This document shows, piece by piece, positions 25,981 to 34,105 of a stretch of 64,000 bases of DNA; within the stretch, counting starts at the first letter, position 1; each line of letters begins with the position of its first letter. The notes beneath the pieces are model-generated. The model saw nothing but the letters and a program-made list of their open reading frames with translations, had not been told where the DNA came from and did no database searches. The position numbers and the translations under genes are program-made. The stretch is from Hyphomicrobiales bacterium. GTDB taxonomy: Bacteria; Pseudomonadota; Alphaproteobacteria; Rhizobiales; Rhizobiaceae. Location: positions 31,259 through 95,258 of the forward strand of contig UCEY01000020.1 of NCBI GenBank assembly GCA_900471605.1. Reading direction: 5' to 3'.

Positions 25981-26325
25981 TCAATATTTCAAACCAGGTC
26001 CCTGGCTAATCTGATCGCGACTGATGTTGGCCGCTACTGCCGAGATCGCTTTTACCCATTCTTCGATATCCGGGTTATCGTATGCGGCATCCAGCGTTTC
26101 GGCGAGCTTTTGAAGCCGCGCCAGTTCATCGTCAAAAACGGCTGCATGCAGCGCTTCCCCGTAATGAAGATCCGCAAAGTTCTGCGTGATAAAGGCAAGC
26201 ATGAAAAATCCTACCGCTCGGCGGGGATCGGCGACGGCAGCCTCCCGCGCAGCTGAGGCTGCTGCGCGATACGCCCTGACAGCATTGCCTTTCTGCCGGA
26301 TGATGTCGGTAATATCGGTAAACAT
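25981..26325 (-). other. C-terminal helical domain of the amidase, with an internal ribosome-binding site
   Basis: Residues 446-559 of the amidase start with a methionine (MFTDITDIIRQKG) that is preceded by AAAGGAG nine bases before the ATG. This is as good a ribosome-binding site as those of genuine genes in the window. The domain aligns without gaps over about 100 residues with the protein at 53889-54206, at roughly 39 identities by hand. Either the domain is made both fused and free by internal initiation, or a formerly separate gene was fused by loss of the amidase stop. The function of the domain is unknown; it is helical and acidic. Confidence 0.6.
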
Positions 26326-27660
26326 GAGACCGGGCTCCTTTGCCGTCTGGCCTGTCGTTTCTGCGGGGTTCCTGGGTGTGGGCGAGTTCGTCAGGAACTG
26401 ATGGAGGATAGCGGTGGCGATGGCGAAATCATTGATTTCCATCGCCTCCTGCGGGTTATGGGAGCCGTTGCGGTTGCGGATGAAGATCATGCCGGAAGGG
26501 ATGCCCGCTTCGGAAAACACGGCCGCATCATGTCCGCCGCCGGAGGGGATCAGCGCCGGCTGCGCGCCGACCGCCCCGAAAGCATGGGCAAGCCGCTCGA
26601 TCAACGACGTGTCACAGTGCGCCGGGCTCGTCCACAGCGCGTTACCAAGATCGAACCGTACCGCGCGCTCCTGTTCAATGCGGGCAACCTGTTTCAGGAT
26701 GAGCGCATGCATGGTTTCCAGCATGGCGCGGTCCTGGCTGCGAATGTCGAGACTGAATTCGACGCTGTCCGGGATTCGTGAAAGAGCATGTTTCTGCTGA
26801 TCGGTCGAAACCATGCCGCTGGTCACGACGAGATCGTGGCCCTTGGCCACGAAATCATGCCAGGCCACATCGAGCACGTTGAGCAACTCGGCCATCGCCA
26901 ACACCGGATCGTGCCGGTAGGCGAGGGGAACCGCTCCCGAATGCCCGGCTTCGCCGAAGCAGGAAATCTTCTTGTAGCGGAAATTGCCGCGGATGCCGGA
27001 GACGATGGCTGCCGGAAGATTGCGCTCGATCAGCACCGGTCCCTGCTCGATATGCACTTCGAGATAGGCCTTTACGGCCCTGCGATCGAGCAGCGGCCTG
27101 CCGCGCCGGACCGGCGACATGTCGATGCCGCTCGCCTCCATGTGCTCGTCGAGGGTCCGGCCATCCTTCTTGTGCAGGGCTGAAAGCTCTGTTTCGGACA
27201 ATACGCCGAGCAGCGCCTTGGAGGCGATGTAGCATGGGCCGAACCAGGCGCTTTCCTCGCCGCGCATGGCGATCACATGCACCGGTTCGGAAAAGCGCGT
27301 GCCTTCACGGTTTGCGCGCACGAGGCAAAGCAGCCCGGAGAGAACGCCGGCCAGCCCATCGAAATTGCCGCCGCGCGGCACGCTGTCGACATGCGAGCCG
27401 ACCAGGATATAGCGCTCTGCCTTCGCATGTTCCGGCAGTGCGAAAACGGCATTGCGACCGGCATCCCATTCGGCGGCAAGTCCTTCCGAACGGGCGAAAT
27501 CGATCAGGAACTGAAGCGTTGCCGTCTCGATATCGGAAAAGGCAGGGCGGCTTACGCCTTCCACATCGGCGGTGCGCGTAGCGATCTCGGAGAACAGCCG
27601 GGCTGCGGTTGCAGTGATGTCGAAGCAAGCAGGTCGTTCGCGAACGGCGGCATCCATCAT
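25981..27660 (-). CDS. Zn-dependent N-carbamoyl-amino acid amidase (hydantoinase/carbamoylase family) with an extra C-terminal helical domain
   Basis: A 559-aa protein. Residues 1 to about 420 are an M20 carbamoylase of the beta-ureidopropionase/N-carbamoyl-amino-acid hydrolase type: VGSHVDSVPRGGNFDG, MRGEESAWFG, LEVHIEQGPVL, PSGGGHDAAVFS and RNGSHNP carry the metal and substrate residues. Family members stop at about 410-420 aa. Here the frame continues through a short linker into a 114-residue helical domain that matches the stand-alone protein at 53889. Its start overlaps the pyrD-like gene by 4 nt, placing it third in the pyrK-pyrD operon. It probably hydrolyses N-carbamoyl-aspartate or an N-carbamoyl-beta-amino acid after ring opening of a dihydropyrimidine; no dihydropyrimidinase gene is visible. 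Confidence 0.88.
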   Translation of the reverse strand: MMDAAVRERPACFDITATAARLFSEIATRTADVEGVSRPAFSDIETATLQFLIDFARSEGLAAEWDAGRNAVFALPEHAKAERYILVGSHVDSVPRGGNFDGLAGVLSGLLCLVRANREGTRFSEPVHVIAMRGEESAWFGPCYIASKALLGVLSETELSALHKKDGRTLDEHMEASGIDMSPVRRGRPLLDRRAVKAYLEVHIEQGPVLIERNLPAAIVSGIRGNFRYKKISCFGEAGHSGAVPLAYRHDPVLAMAELLNVLDVAWHDFVAKGHDLVVTSGMVSTDQQKHALSRIPDSVEFSLDIRSQDRAMLETMHALILKQVARIEQERAVRFDLGNALWTSPAHCDTSLIERLAHAFGAVGAQPALIPSGGGHDAAVFSEAGIPSGMIFIRNRNGSHNPQEAMEINDFAIATAILHQFLTNSPTPRNPAETTGQTAKEPGLMFTDITDIIRQKGNAVRAYRAAASAAREAAVADPRRAVGFFMLAFITQNFADLHYGEALHAAVFDDELARLQKLAETLDAAYDNPDIEEWVKAISAVAANISRDQISQGPGLKY

Positions 27661-28592
27661 GCATACTCCGCAAGGGTGATGGCTTCGTATGCAACCTCGA
27701 CCGTGCCGATAAGCGCATCGACGGACGGCAAGCCGCGCCCGACGAGCGCCTGCTCAAGCTCGCGAACGAGGCGTGGCATGGTCGTGGGGCTGATGAATGT
27801 GGCGGTGCCGACCTGCACGGCGCGGGCGCCGGCGATCAGGTATTCGAGCACGTCGTCGATCGCCGAGATGCCACCGCAACCGATGACGGGAATGGCGACG
27901 GCGCGAGCGCATTGGTAAGTCATGCGCAACGTAATGGGTCTTAGCGCCGGACCCGAAAGCCCGCCCATGATATTGCCGAGCCTGACGCAGCCGGTCCGGC
28001 TGTCGATCGCCATGGCGAGCATGGTGTTGGCGGTGACGAGCGCATCGGCCCCCGCCGCTTCCGCGGCCTGCGCCACTTCAACCACCTCGCCGGTATTCGG
28101 CGAAAGCTTGGCCCAGAGCGGCAGGCTCGTGGCGGAACGCATCTTCCGGATCACATCACCGGTCGGACCCGGCCGCATGGCAAACGCCTTGCCGTCGTCC
28201 TCTATGTTTGGACAGGAGATATTGACCTCGATCGCCGCGACGCCAGGCACGCTGACCTCTTCGGCAAAGCGCGCGAATTCGTCGGCCGTGTTGGCGGAGA
28301 TGCTGATTACCAGCGGCGCATCGTAATCCGCATAAAAAGGCACGACATTCTTCACGAACCACTCGGCACCCTTGCTTGGAATGCCGATCGAGTTCAGCAT
28401 CGCACCACCCACCTCGCAGACGCGCGGCATCGGATTGCCCGCACGCTTGCCGCGGGTGATCGTCTTCGTGACATGCGCGCCGATGGTGTCGAGGTGGAAG
28501 ACTTCGGCAAGTTCCTCGGAAAACGTGCCGGAAGCGGGCATGATCGGATTTTTCAGCGTCAGCGTGCCGATCTTCGTGGTGAGGTCAGCCAT
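27657..28592 (-). CDS. pyrD: Dihydroorotate dehydrogenase, class 1B-type catalytic subunit
   Basis: An FMN-containing TIM-barrel oxidoreductase of 311 aa. Evidence: the start LTTKIGTLTLKNPIMPASGT, the active-site cysteine loop IEVNISCPN, LPLWAKLSPNTGEVV, and the phosphate-binding GGLSGPALRP with VIGCGGISAIDD. It pairs with the 2Fe-2S/FAD subunit encoded just upstream (TGATG overlap), which is the class 1B arrangement that uses NAD. Alphaproteobacteria normally rely on a class 2, quinone-linked enzyme for pyrimidine synthesis, so this operon with a carbamoylase suggests a catabolic role: reducing orotate or a related pyrimidine, which is then hydrolysed and decarbamoylated. Confidence 0.87.
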   Translation of the reverse strand: MADLTTKIGTLTLKNPIMPASGTFSEELAEVFHLDTIGAHVTKTITRGKRAGNPMPRVCEVGGAMLNSIGIPSKGAEWFVKNVVPFYADYDAPLVISISANTADEFARFAEEVSVPGVAAIEVNISCPNIEDDGKAFAMRPGPTGDVIRKMRSATSLPLWAKLSPNTGEVVEVAQAAEAAGADALVTANTMLAMAIDSRTGCVRLGNIMGGLSGPALRPITLRMTYQCARAVAIPVIGCGGISAIDDVLEYLIAGARAVQVGTATFISPTTMPRLVRELEQALVGRGLPSVDALIGTVEVAYEAITLAEYA

Positions 28593-29440
28593 CACAGTAC
28601 CTCCTGCAGATCGAAGACGGGGCCTTCCCGGCAGACGCGCAAGTTTACTGCGCCGGTTTCACGGCGGAAGGGGCGCACACAGGCCTGGCACATGCCGATG
28701 CCGCAGGCCATCTGCTGTTCCAGCGCCACCTGGCCGACGATTCCGTGGCGGGCCCCCATTTCCTGCAGCATCCGCATCAGGCGGGCGGAACCGCAGGTGA
28801 AGAAGGCATCGATACCGCGGCTGCGGATCAGGCGCTCGATCAGCGTCGTCAGGCTTTCAACGCCGGAATTGCCCTCTGCGTCCGTGACGGTGATCACTTC
28901 GGCCCCATACGAGCGGAAGAGATCGGTCGACATCAGCAGTTCCGGCGAGCGGGCACTGCAGACCGCGGTCAGCGGACGGTCGAGCCGGGCACATTCCCGG
29001 GCAAGCGGTGCAAGTGTCGCAAGCCCGACACCGCGCGCGAGAAGCAGCGGCCTCTGCCATTCCGGCCGGATTTCGAAACCCTTGCCGAGTGGCCCGACGA
29101 TGTTGAGGGTGGCTCCCGGCTGCAACTCGGCCAATGCGCCAGTGCCTGCGCCGGCGACCTTATAGAGAAAGGAAAGCGTGCCCCTTGCCGCGTCGAAAGA
29201 ATAGATGCTCATCGGCCGGCGCAGATAGGGCTGGAAGCGATCTGTCTGCGGGCAAAGCAGATGGAAAAACTGGCCGGGCTCGCAATTGAGTATGGATGCG
29301 GGCGCGTCGAGCACCAGCAGGCGGTACTCCCCGTTCACCCATTCATGACTCTTAATTCGGGCTCCGACCTCATGAATGGAAGGCGGCCGCGGGGCTCCGG
29401 CGGAAATGGAATCGGGAACGACGCAGAGGCTGGCTGACAT
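28592..29440 (-). CDS. pyrK: Dihydroorotate dehydrogenase electron-transfer subunit (PyrK-like)
   Basis: A 282-aa flavoprotein of the ferredoxin reductase type. The FAD-binding motif is LRRPMSIYSF near residue 80 and GPLGKGFEI follows at the NAD domain. The C-terminal 2Fe-2S cluster cysteines are in MACGIGMCQACV and, eleven residues later, RVCREG, matching PyrK. It should pass electrons between NAD(H) and the FMN of the catalytic subunit. The start at 29440 was chosen over an upstream methionine because GGAAAC lies ahead of it. First gene of the leftward operon. Confidence 0.87.
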   Translation of the reverse strand: MSASLCVVPDSISAGAPRPPSIHEVGARIKSHEWVNGEYRLLVLDAPASILNCEPGQFFHLLCPQTDRFQPYLRRPMSIYSFDAARGTLSFLYKVAGAGTGALAELQPGATLNIVGPLGKGFEIRPEWQRPLLLARGVGLATLAPLARECARLDRPLTAVCSARSPELLMSTDLFRSYGAEVITVTDAEGNSGVESLTTLIERLIRSRGIDAFFTCGSARLMRMLQEMGARHGIVGQVALEQQMACGIGMCQACVRPFRRETGAVNLRVCREGPVFDLQEVL

Positions 29441-29998
29441 GAAGGTTTCCGGAAAGGAGAAATTGAAGACCCCGGGCGGGCCCTGCCGCCTCAAAGGGTC
29501 TGTGTTGAGAGATGGAGCAGCGACGGCTGGATAGAGGTCCGTATGTCGCGCGCGGCCGGTCGCTGGGTCAGCGTCAAGCAGAAGGGCGGTCGGACGTCAT
29601 AGGATGCTCCCGGCGTTCAAAAACAAAGCCTATTTTGGAAACGGTACGAATGTCAAGACTTTTATCAAAAATGAGACTTTTTGGATAAAAGTATCCGCAT
29701 TTCGACTTATCCATATTATGGATATTGAATCGCAGATTTAACAGGAATATGACGCCGCCGCCGCGACGCTACATCGTCAGCCGCATTCCACATCGAAAAG
29801 CCCATCCCCATCGCAGGTTGCGGCGTAAACGGCTACTCAGATTATGAAGTGCAGAGAGATTTTTGATACAAATCTCATCTTTGATATTTCCGTTGCGCCG
29901 GTGAAGGATTTGTGAAAGCTTGCGCTCTTTCCCGGCCAGGCGGACGACCTAAGAGGACACCATCCTCCAGGCTCGTATTGTTTCCCGGTGTCTGAGAT
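29441..29998. promoter_or_regulatory. A+T-rich divergent control region with two symmetric elements
   Basis: This 560-base gap separates the pyrK operon from the rightward nucleoside importer operon. The stretch 29640-29730 is markedly A+T-rich compared with its surroundings. It contains CTTTTATC / GATAAAAG as a perfect 8-bp inverted repeat over 29659-29691, and the near-continuous palindrome TATCCATATTATGGATA at 29708-29724. These are likely operators for a shared regulator, which is not encoded next to them. The short minus-strand frame at 29837-30073 has no start signal or motif and was not called. Confidence 0.55.
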
Positions 29999-30793
29999 AT
30001 GGAGTTTTGGGTGGCGCAGTCGGAGCGGATAATTGATATCGCGGGTGTTCACAAGACATTCGCCGCGGATCATGGGACGGTAACGGCACTGGAGCCCGTC
30101 AGCATTACCATCAAGGCAGGCGAGTTCATCTCGATCGTCGGACCGTCCGGCTGTGGCAAGTCCACGCTGCTACGTCTGATCTCCGGTCTCGATCAGGCGA
30201 CCGGCGGGAAGATCACGCTTGATACGGCCGGCCGCAGGCGACCGGTGGGCTTCGTCTTCCAGGAACCGGTCCTGTTGCCGTGGAAGACGATTCTCGAAAA
30301 TGTCCGTTTCCCGCTCGATACCGCAGGCGTCAGCCGCGCGGAAGCCGACAAGACGGCGCTCGACCTGATCAAGATGGTCGGGCTTGCCGGGTTCGAGAAG
30401 GCGCTTCCCCGCCAGCTTTCCGGTGGCATGCGACAGCGCGCCGCGATTGCCCGTTCGCTCTCCGACGACCCGCCGATCCTGCTGATGGACGAGCCATTCT
30501 CGGCCGTCGATCTTCTGACCCGCGATACGCTGAACGACGAATTGCTGCGCATCTGGCAATCGACCGGCAAGACCATCCTGCTCGTTACCCACAGCGTCGA
30601 CGAGGCCGCCTATCTGGCGGACCGGGTGATGGTAATGACCGCGCGCCCCGGCAAGCTGAAATGCGTCCACGATGTCGACCTCGCTCGCCCGCGTGGCGAA
30701 GACACAAAGCTCGATCCTGCCTATCACGCACTTGTCGCCCAGCTTCGCCGCGATCTCCGGACGTCCGAGAGCCGGGTAGGGGAGGCGCATTGA
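29999..30793 (+). CDS. ABC transporter ATP-binding protein, nitrate/sulfonate/NMT1 type
   Basis: A 264-aa ATPase of the SsuB/TauB branch. Walker A GPSGCGKST, Q-loop VGFVFQEPVLLPWKT, signature LSGGMRQRAAIARSL and Walker B ILLMDEPFSAVD are intact. It is the first gene of an operon that combines an importer with nucleoside-processing enzymes. I used ATG 29999; a GTG at 30011 would remove only four residues. It overlaps the permease by one base. Confidence 0.92.
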   Translation: MEFWVAQSERIIDIAGVHKTFAADHGTVTALEPVSITIKAGEFISIVGPSGCGKSTLLRLISGLDQATGGKITLDTAGRRRPVGFVFQEPVLLPWKTILENVRFPLDTAGVSRAEADKTALDLIKMVGLAGFEKALPRQLSGGMRQRAAIARSLSDDPPILLMDEPFSAVDLLTRDTLNDELLRIWQSTGKTILLVTHSVDEAAYLADRVMVMTARPGKLKCVHDVDLARPRGEDTKLDPAYHALVAQLRRDLRTSESRVGEAH

Positions 30794-31557
30794 TGGCGAG
30801 GCGCCTTACCGCGTGGTTTGATTACGCACTGGCACTCGCCGTGCTGCTCGCGGCGTGGTGGTTTGCAACCGGACCGATGGCGATGCCGGGCTATCTGCTG
30901 CCGTCGCCGCAGCGCACCTGGAATGCGCTGGCCGGCATCACAGTCACCGGCGAACTCTGGCTGCATCTCGGCTTTACATTGCAGAATATCGTGCTGGGCC
31001 TTATACTTGGCTGCGTCGCAGGGATTGCGCTGGCCTTTCTGATGACCCGTTTTCCCAAGCTGGCGATCTGGCTCGACGGCCCGCTGGTCATCCTCCAAAC
31101 CGCGCCCAAAATCGCGCTTGCGCCGCTGTTCATCGTCTGGTTCGGCTTCGGCATCCTGTCCAAGATCATTCTGATCTTTTCGCTGGTGTTCTTCCCGGTC
31201 TTCATCGGTGCTGCCGCCGGCTTCCGGGCGCTCGACCCGAAGATGAAGGATCTCGCCAGCCTGCTCGGCCTCAGCAATATCCAACGGTTCCGCCAGATCG
31301 AGCTGCCATCGGCCATGCCGGAAATCTTCGTCGGCTTGAAGATCGGCGCGGTTCAGGCCCTGGTCGGTGCCGTCCTCGCGGAATGGATGTCGGGAAAGTT
31401 CGGCCTAGGCTACCTGATGACCTATGCCGGTGCCACCTACAAGACGCCGCTGCTGTTTGCGGCCGTGTTGCTGACGGTCGCGCTCGGGTTGCTGATGCAT
31501 GTCGTCCTGACCGTGCTGGAGAACCGGCTGCTTTCCTGGAAAGGCGTGCAAAGATGA
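30793..31557 (+). CDS. ABC transporter permease, SsuC/TauC type
   Basis: A 254-aa membrane protein with about six helices. The loop DLASLLGLSNIQRFRQIELP is the EAA motif facing the ATPase, and [20 protein letters not shown] is the usual preceding segment. The next gene overlaps by 4 nt. A second, different permease of the same type is encoded at 33352, so the channel may be a heterodimer, whereas most importers of this class use one permease twice. Confidence 0.9.
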   Translation: MARRLTAWFDYALALAVLLAAWWFATGPMAMPGYLLPSPQRTWNALAGITVTGELWLHLGFTLQNIVLGLILGCVAGIALAFLMTRFPKLAIWLDGPLVILQTAPKIALAPLFIVWFGFGILSKIILIFSLVFFPVFIGAAAGFRALDPKMKDLASLLGLSNIQRFRQIELPSAMPEIFVGLKIGAVQALVGAVLAEWMSGKFGLGYLMTYAGATYKTPLLFAAVLLTVALGLLMHVVLTVLENRLLSWKGVQR

Positions 31558-32339
31558 CCAGTGCCGCCTTTCCGTGGAAGAACGGCCGCCCGCCGCATCT
31601 GCCCTGCGGCCCCGGCGACATCGCCGAGAACGTGCTGACGCCGGGTGATCCGGACCGCGTGCGGTTGCTTGCCGATATGCTGGATGACGTGACCGATTTT
31701 GGTCGCAAAAGGGAGTTCGCAGTCATCACCGGCCGGTATGAAGGCCAACGGCTGACGATCTGCTCGACTGGGATAGGCGGCCCGTCCACCGAAATTGCGC
31801 TGGTCGAGCTTGCAATGCTTGGCGCCAAACGCGTGGTGCGCATTGGCGGAATGTCGTCCCTGGTGGCCCAATATGCGACCGGCTCCTTCGTCGCGGTGGA
31901 CCGCGCCATCGGCGATACCGGCACAGCCCGTACCTACCGTGCGGCCAGCGGAGAGGCCAAAGCGTCGCCTCGCATCGTCGCAGGCCTCGTTGATGCGGCG
32001 TCGCAACTCGGGCTGACCTGCCGCCCCGGAATGGTCGCCTCCACGGACAGCTATTATTTTGGTCAGGACCGCCGCTACCGTCCCGTCGATGATGGAACGG
32101 CCTCGTCCGGGAATTTCATCGAGGGCTTCCAGGCCGAGGGCGCGATCGGCGTCGAGATGGAAAGCGAGATCACAATGACCGTTGGCGGGGCCATCGGCCT
32201 CGAAACCGGCTGCCTACTTGGTGTCCATGGAAATCGCGCCACCGACGACTGGCTCGACGACTACGAGGCAACACAGCGAAACCTACTGCGCATCGCAGGA
32301 AGGGCATTTTCCTCCACAGAATGGGAACACAGGAGATAA
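31554..32339 (+). CDS. Nucleoside phosphorylase (uridine phosphorylase-like)
   Basis: A 261-aa enzyme of the NP-I family, which splits nucleosides with phosphate into a base and (deoxy)ribose 1-phosphate. The motifs are GDPDRVRL near residue 32, STGIGGPSTEIALVEL near residue 71, the phosphate-side RIGGMSS, and GVEMESE for ribose binding. The base-binding region, normally TDSYY-like, reads STDSYYFGQD and GNFIEGFQ. It sits inside an importer operon between the first permease and the binding protein, and phosphopentomutase follows at the end, so imported nucleosides would be cleaved and the sugar channelled into pentose phosphates. Confidence 0.88.
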   Translation: MTSAAFPWKNGRPPHLPCGPGDIAENVLTPGDPDRVRLLADMLDDVTDFGRKREFAVITGRYEGQRLTICSTGIGGPSTEIALVELAMLGAKRVVRIGGMSSLVAQYATGSFVAVDRAIGDTGTARTYRAASGEAKASPRIVAGLVDAASQLGLTCRPGMVASTDSYYFGQDRRYRPVDDGTASSGNFIEGFQAEGAIGVEMESEITMTVGGAIGLETGCLLGVHGNRATDDWLDDYEATQRNLLRIAGRAFSSTEWEHRR

Positions 32340-32344
32340 CAAGA

Positions 32345-33349
32345 ATGATCCAGTTTCGTGTGACGACCGCGGCAAGCCTTGGTGCCCTTATCACCTTGCC
32401 GCTGTTCGCCTTGTCTGCCGAAGCCGCAGACAAGGTCGTGCTGCAGATCGATGGCGCCGCAGCACCTTTCTACGCGCCGCTTTATGCCGGCGTCGAGAAA
32501 GGGATATTCGAGAAGAACGGCATAGAGGTGGAGTTCATCTACGCCGCCGCCGCCGATATCCTCACCAACATTGCCGCGGGCAATGTCGATTTCGGTTTCC
32601 CGAACGGTGACGCCGTCGTCGCTGCCGCCGCCAACGGCTTGCCGGTCAAGGTCGTTCACACCACCTACCAGCGCGGAATCGGCGCGCTTCTTGCCAAGGA
32701 AGCGAGCGGGATCAAGTCCTATAAGGATCTGAAGGGCAAGAAGATTGCCGTAACCAGCCTCGCCAGCCCGAACTATCTGCAGCTCCAGGTCGGTCTGAAG
32801 CAGGCGGGACTGACGATCGAGGACGTTTCCGTCGAAGTCGTCGCTACCGGCGCGATCGTCCAGTCACTGCAGGCGGGTCAGGTCGATGCTATCGTGTTTT
32901 CGGAACTGCGCAAATACAATCTCGAAGCCGATGGCACCAAAGTCACGATGATCCTGTCGAACGACTTTCTGCCCTCCTTCGGCAATGTCGTCGTGACCAG
33001 TAACAAGAAGCTCGCACAGAATGCCGACGTGGTGAAACGCTTCACCACCGCCGTCACCCAGTCCTATCAGTGGGTCATCGATGGTCACATTCCGGAGGCA
33101 CTCGACATCGCGCTCACCAAATATACGCCGACATGGCCGAAGGACCAGAAGGGTATCCTGACGACCGCCTTCGAGCAGACCTTTGTCCCGTCCGTCTGGC
33201 AGAGTTCGCTGACCAAGGAAAAAGGCCTCGGCGCCGCCAACACGAGCGGCTGGCAAAAGAATGCCGATATCCTGGCGCAGTACAAGGTGATCGACAGCGC
33301 GCCGAAAGCGGCGGATTTCGTTGTCGATCCATCCGTGATCGGCAAATAA
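32345..33349 (+). CDS. ABC transporter substrate-binding protein, NMT1/THI5-like
   Basis: A 334-aa periplasmic receptor with a signal peptide cleaved about residue 27 (LFALSAEA). The NMT1 fold shows in PFYAPLYAGVEKGIFEKNGI, then DILTNIAAGNVDFGFPNGD, LKGKKIAVTSLASPNYLQLQ and the FVPSVWQS region. Relatives bind thiamine pyrimidine precursors, riboflavin, sulfonates and similar small molecules. With a nucleoside phosphorylase and phosphopentomutase in the same operon a nucleoside or nucleobase ligand is likely, which is inference. GGAG sits ten bases before ATG 32345. Confidence 0.88.
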   Translation: MIQFRVTTAASLGALITLPLFALSAEAADKVVLQIDGAAAPFYAPLYAGVEKGIFEKNGIEVEFIYAAAADILTNIAAGNVDFGFPNGDAVVAAAANGLPVKVVHTTYQRGIGALLAKEASGIKSYKDLKGKKIAVTSLASPNYLQLQVGLKQAGLTIEDVSVEVVATGAIVQSLQAGQVDAIVFSELRKYNLEADGTKVTMILSNDFLPSFGNVVVTSNKKLAQNADVVKRFTTAVTQSYQWVIDGHIPEALDIALTKYTPTWPKDQKGILTTAFEQTFVPSVWQSSLTKEKGLGAANTSGWQKNADILAQYKVIDSAPKAADFVVDPSVIGK

Positions 33350-33351
33350 GA

Positions 33352-34095
33352 ATGCTCCTGCGTGGCATAGCGGGTCTCGTTGCGACCCTTGTCCTGTGGA
33401 CGGCGGTCGTCTTCGTCTTCAGGGTCCCGGCATTTCTCCTGCCGGGACCTTTGGAGGTGTTTCATCGCGTCGCGTTCCTGTTCGAGAACGCGAAGCTCAT
33501 TCGGCATATCTGGGTAACGCTTTCGGAGATCATCGCGGGTTTCGTGACCGGAACCGCCGCCGGCATCCTGGCCGGTGTCGTTTTCGCACGCTTCCCCCGT
33601 GCCGAACGTTTTGCCACGCCGCTCGTGCTGCTTCTGCAAACCGCTCCGAAGATCGCGATCGCGCCGCTGCTCCTTCTCTGGCTGGGCATCGGCCCGGCGC
33701 CCAAGATCGTGCTGATCGCGATCGTCACCTTCTTCCCTGTCATGCAGGGCATGGTCACCGGCCTGCGCTACGGGGAGGGGAGTTTCCGCGATCTCGCCGC
33801 GGTGCTGAAGCTCACCCCCTGGCAGCGGTTCCGGCATGTCGAACTGCCCTCCGCTCTTCCCTCCGTGCTTGCCGGCATGGCGGTCGCGACGACGCTGGCG
33901 ATGACGGCCGCCGTCATCGGCGAACTAATCGGCGCCAATGAAGGGCTCGGCTATCTGTTGTCGTCCGGGCAGGAAAACAGCGACACTTCCGTCGTCATCG
34001 GCATGGTTATGCTGCTGTCTCTGATCGGCTGGGCCTTCTACGAAATCATCGAACTGATCCGCCGGCGTTCGCTCGGCCGCTTCCAGCTTTCATGA
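33352..34095 (+). CDS. Second ABC transporter permease, SsuC/TauC type
   Basis: A 247-aa membrane protein with the permease loop [20 protein letters not shown] and preceding [20 protein letters not shown]. It begins 2 nt after the receptor gene. It differs clearly from the permease at 30793, so the two probably form a heterodimer served by the one ATPase of the operon. Confidence 0.88.
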   Translation: MLLRGIAGLVATLVLWTAVVFVFRVPAFLLPGPLEVFHRVAFLFENAKLIRHIWVTLSEIIAGFVTGTAAGILAGVVFARFPRAERFATPLVLLLQTAPKIAIAPLLLLWLGIGPAPKIVLIAIVTFFPVMQGMVTGLRYGEGSFRDLAAVLKLTPWQRFRHVELPSALPSVLAGMAVATTLAMTAAVIGELIGANEGLGYLLSSGQENSDTSVVIGMVMLLSLIGWAFYEIIELIRRRSLGRFQLS

Positions 34096-34105
34096 GCGGC
34101 GGGCG

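Noticed and set aside
29837..30073. 78-codon minus-strand frame upstream of the ATPase gene
   Set aside because: Overlaps the start of a clear ABC ATPase gene and has no start signal or recognisable domain.
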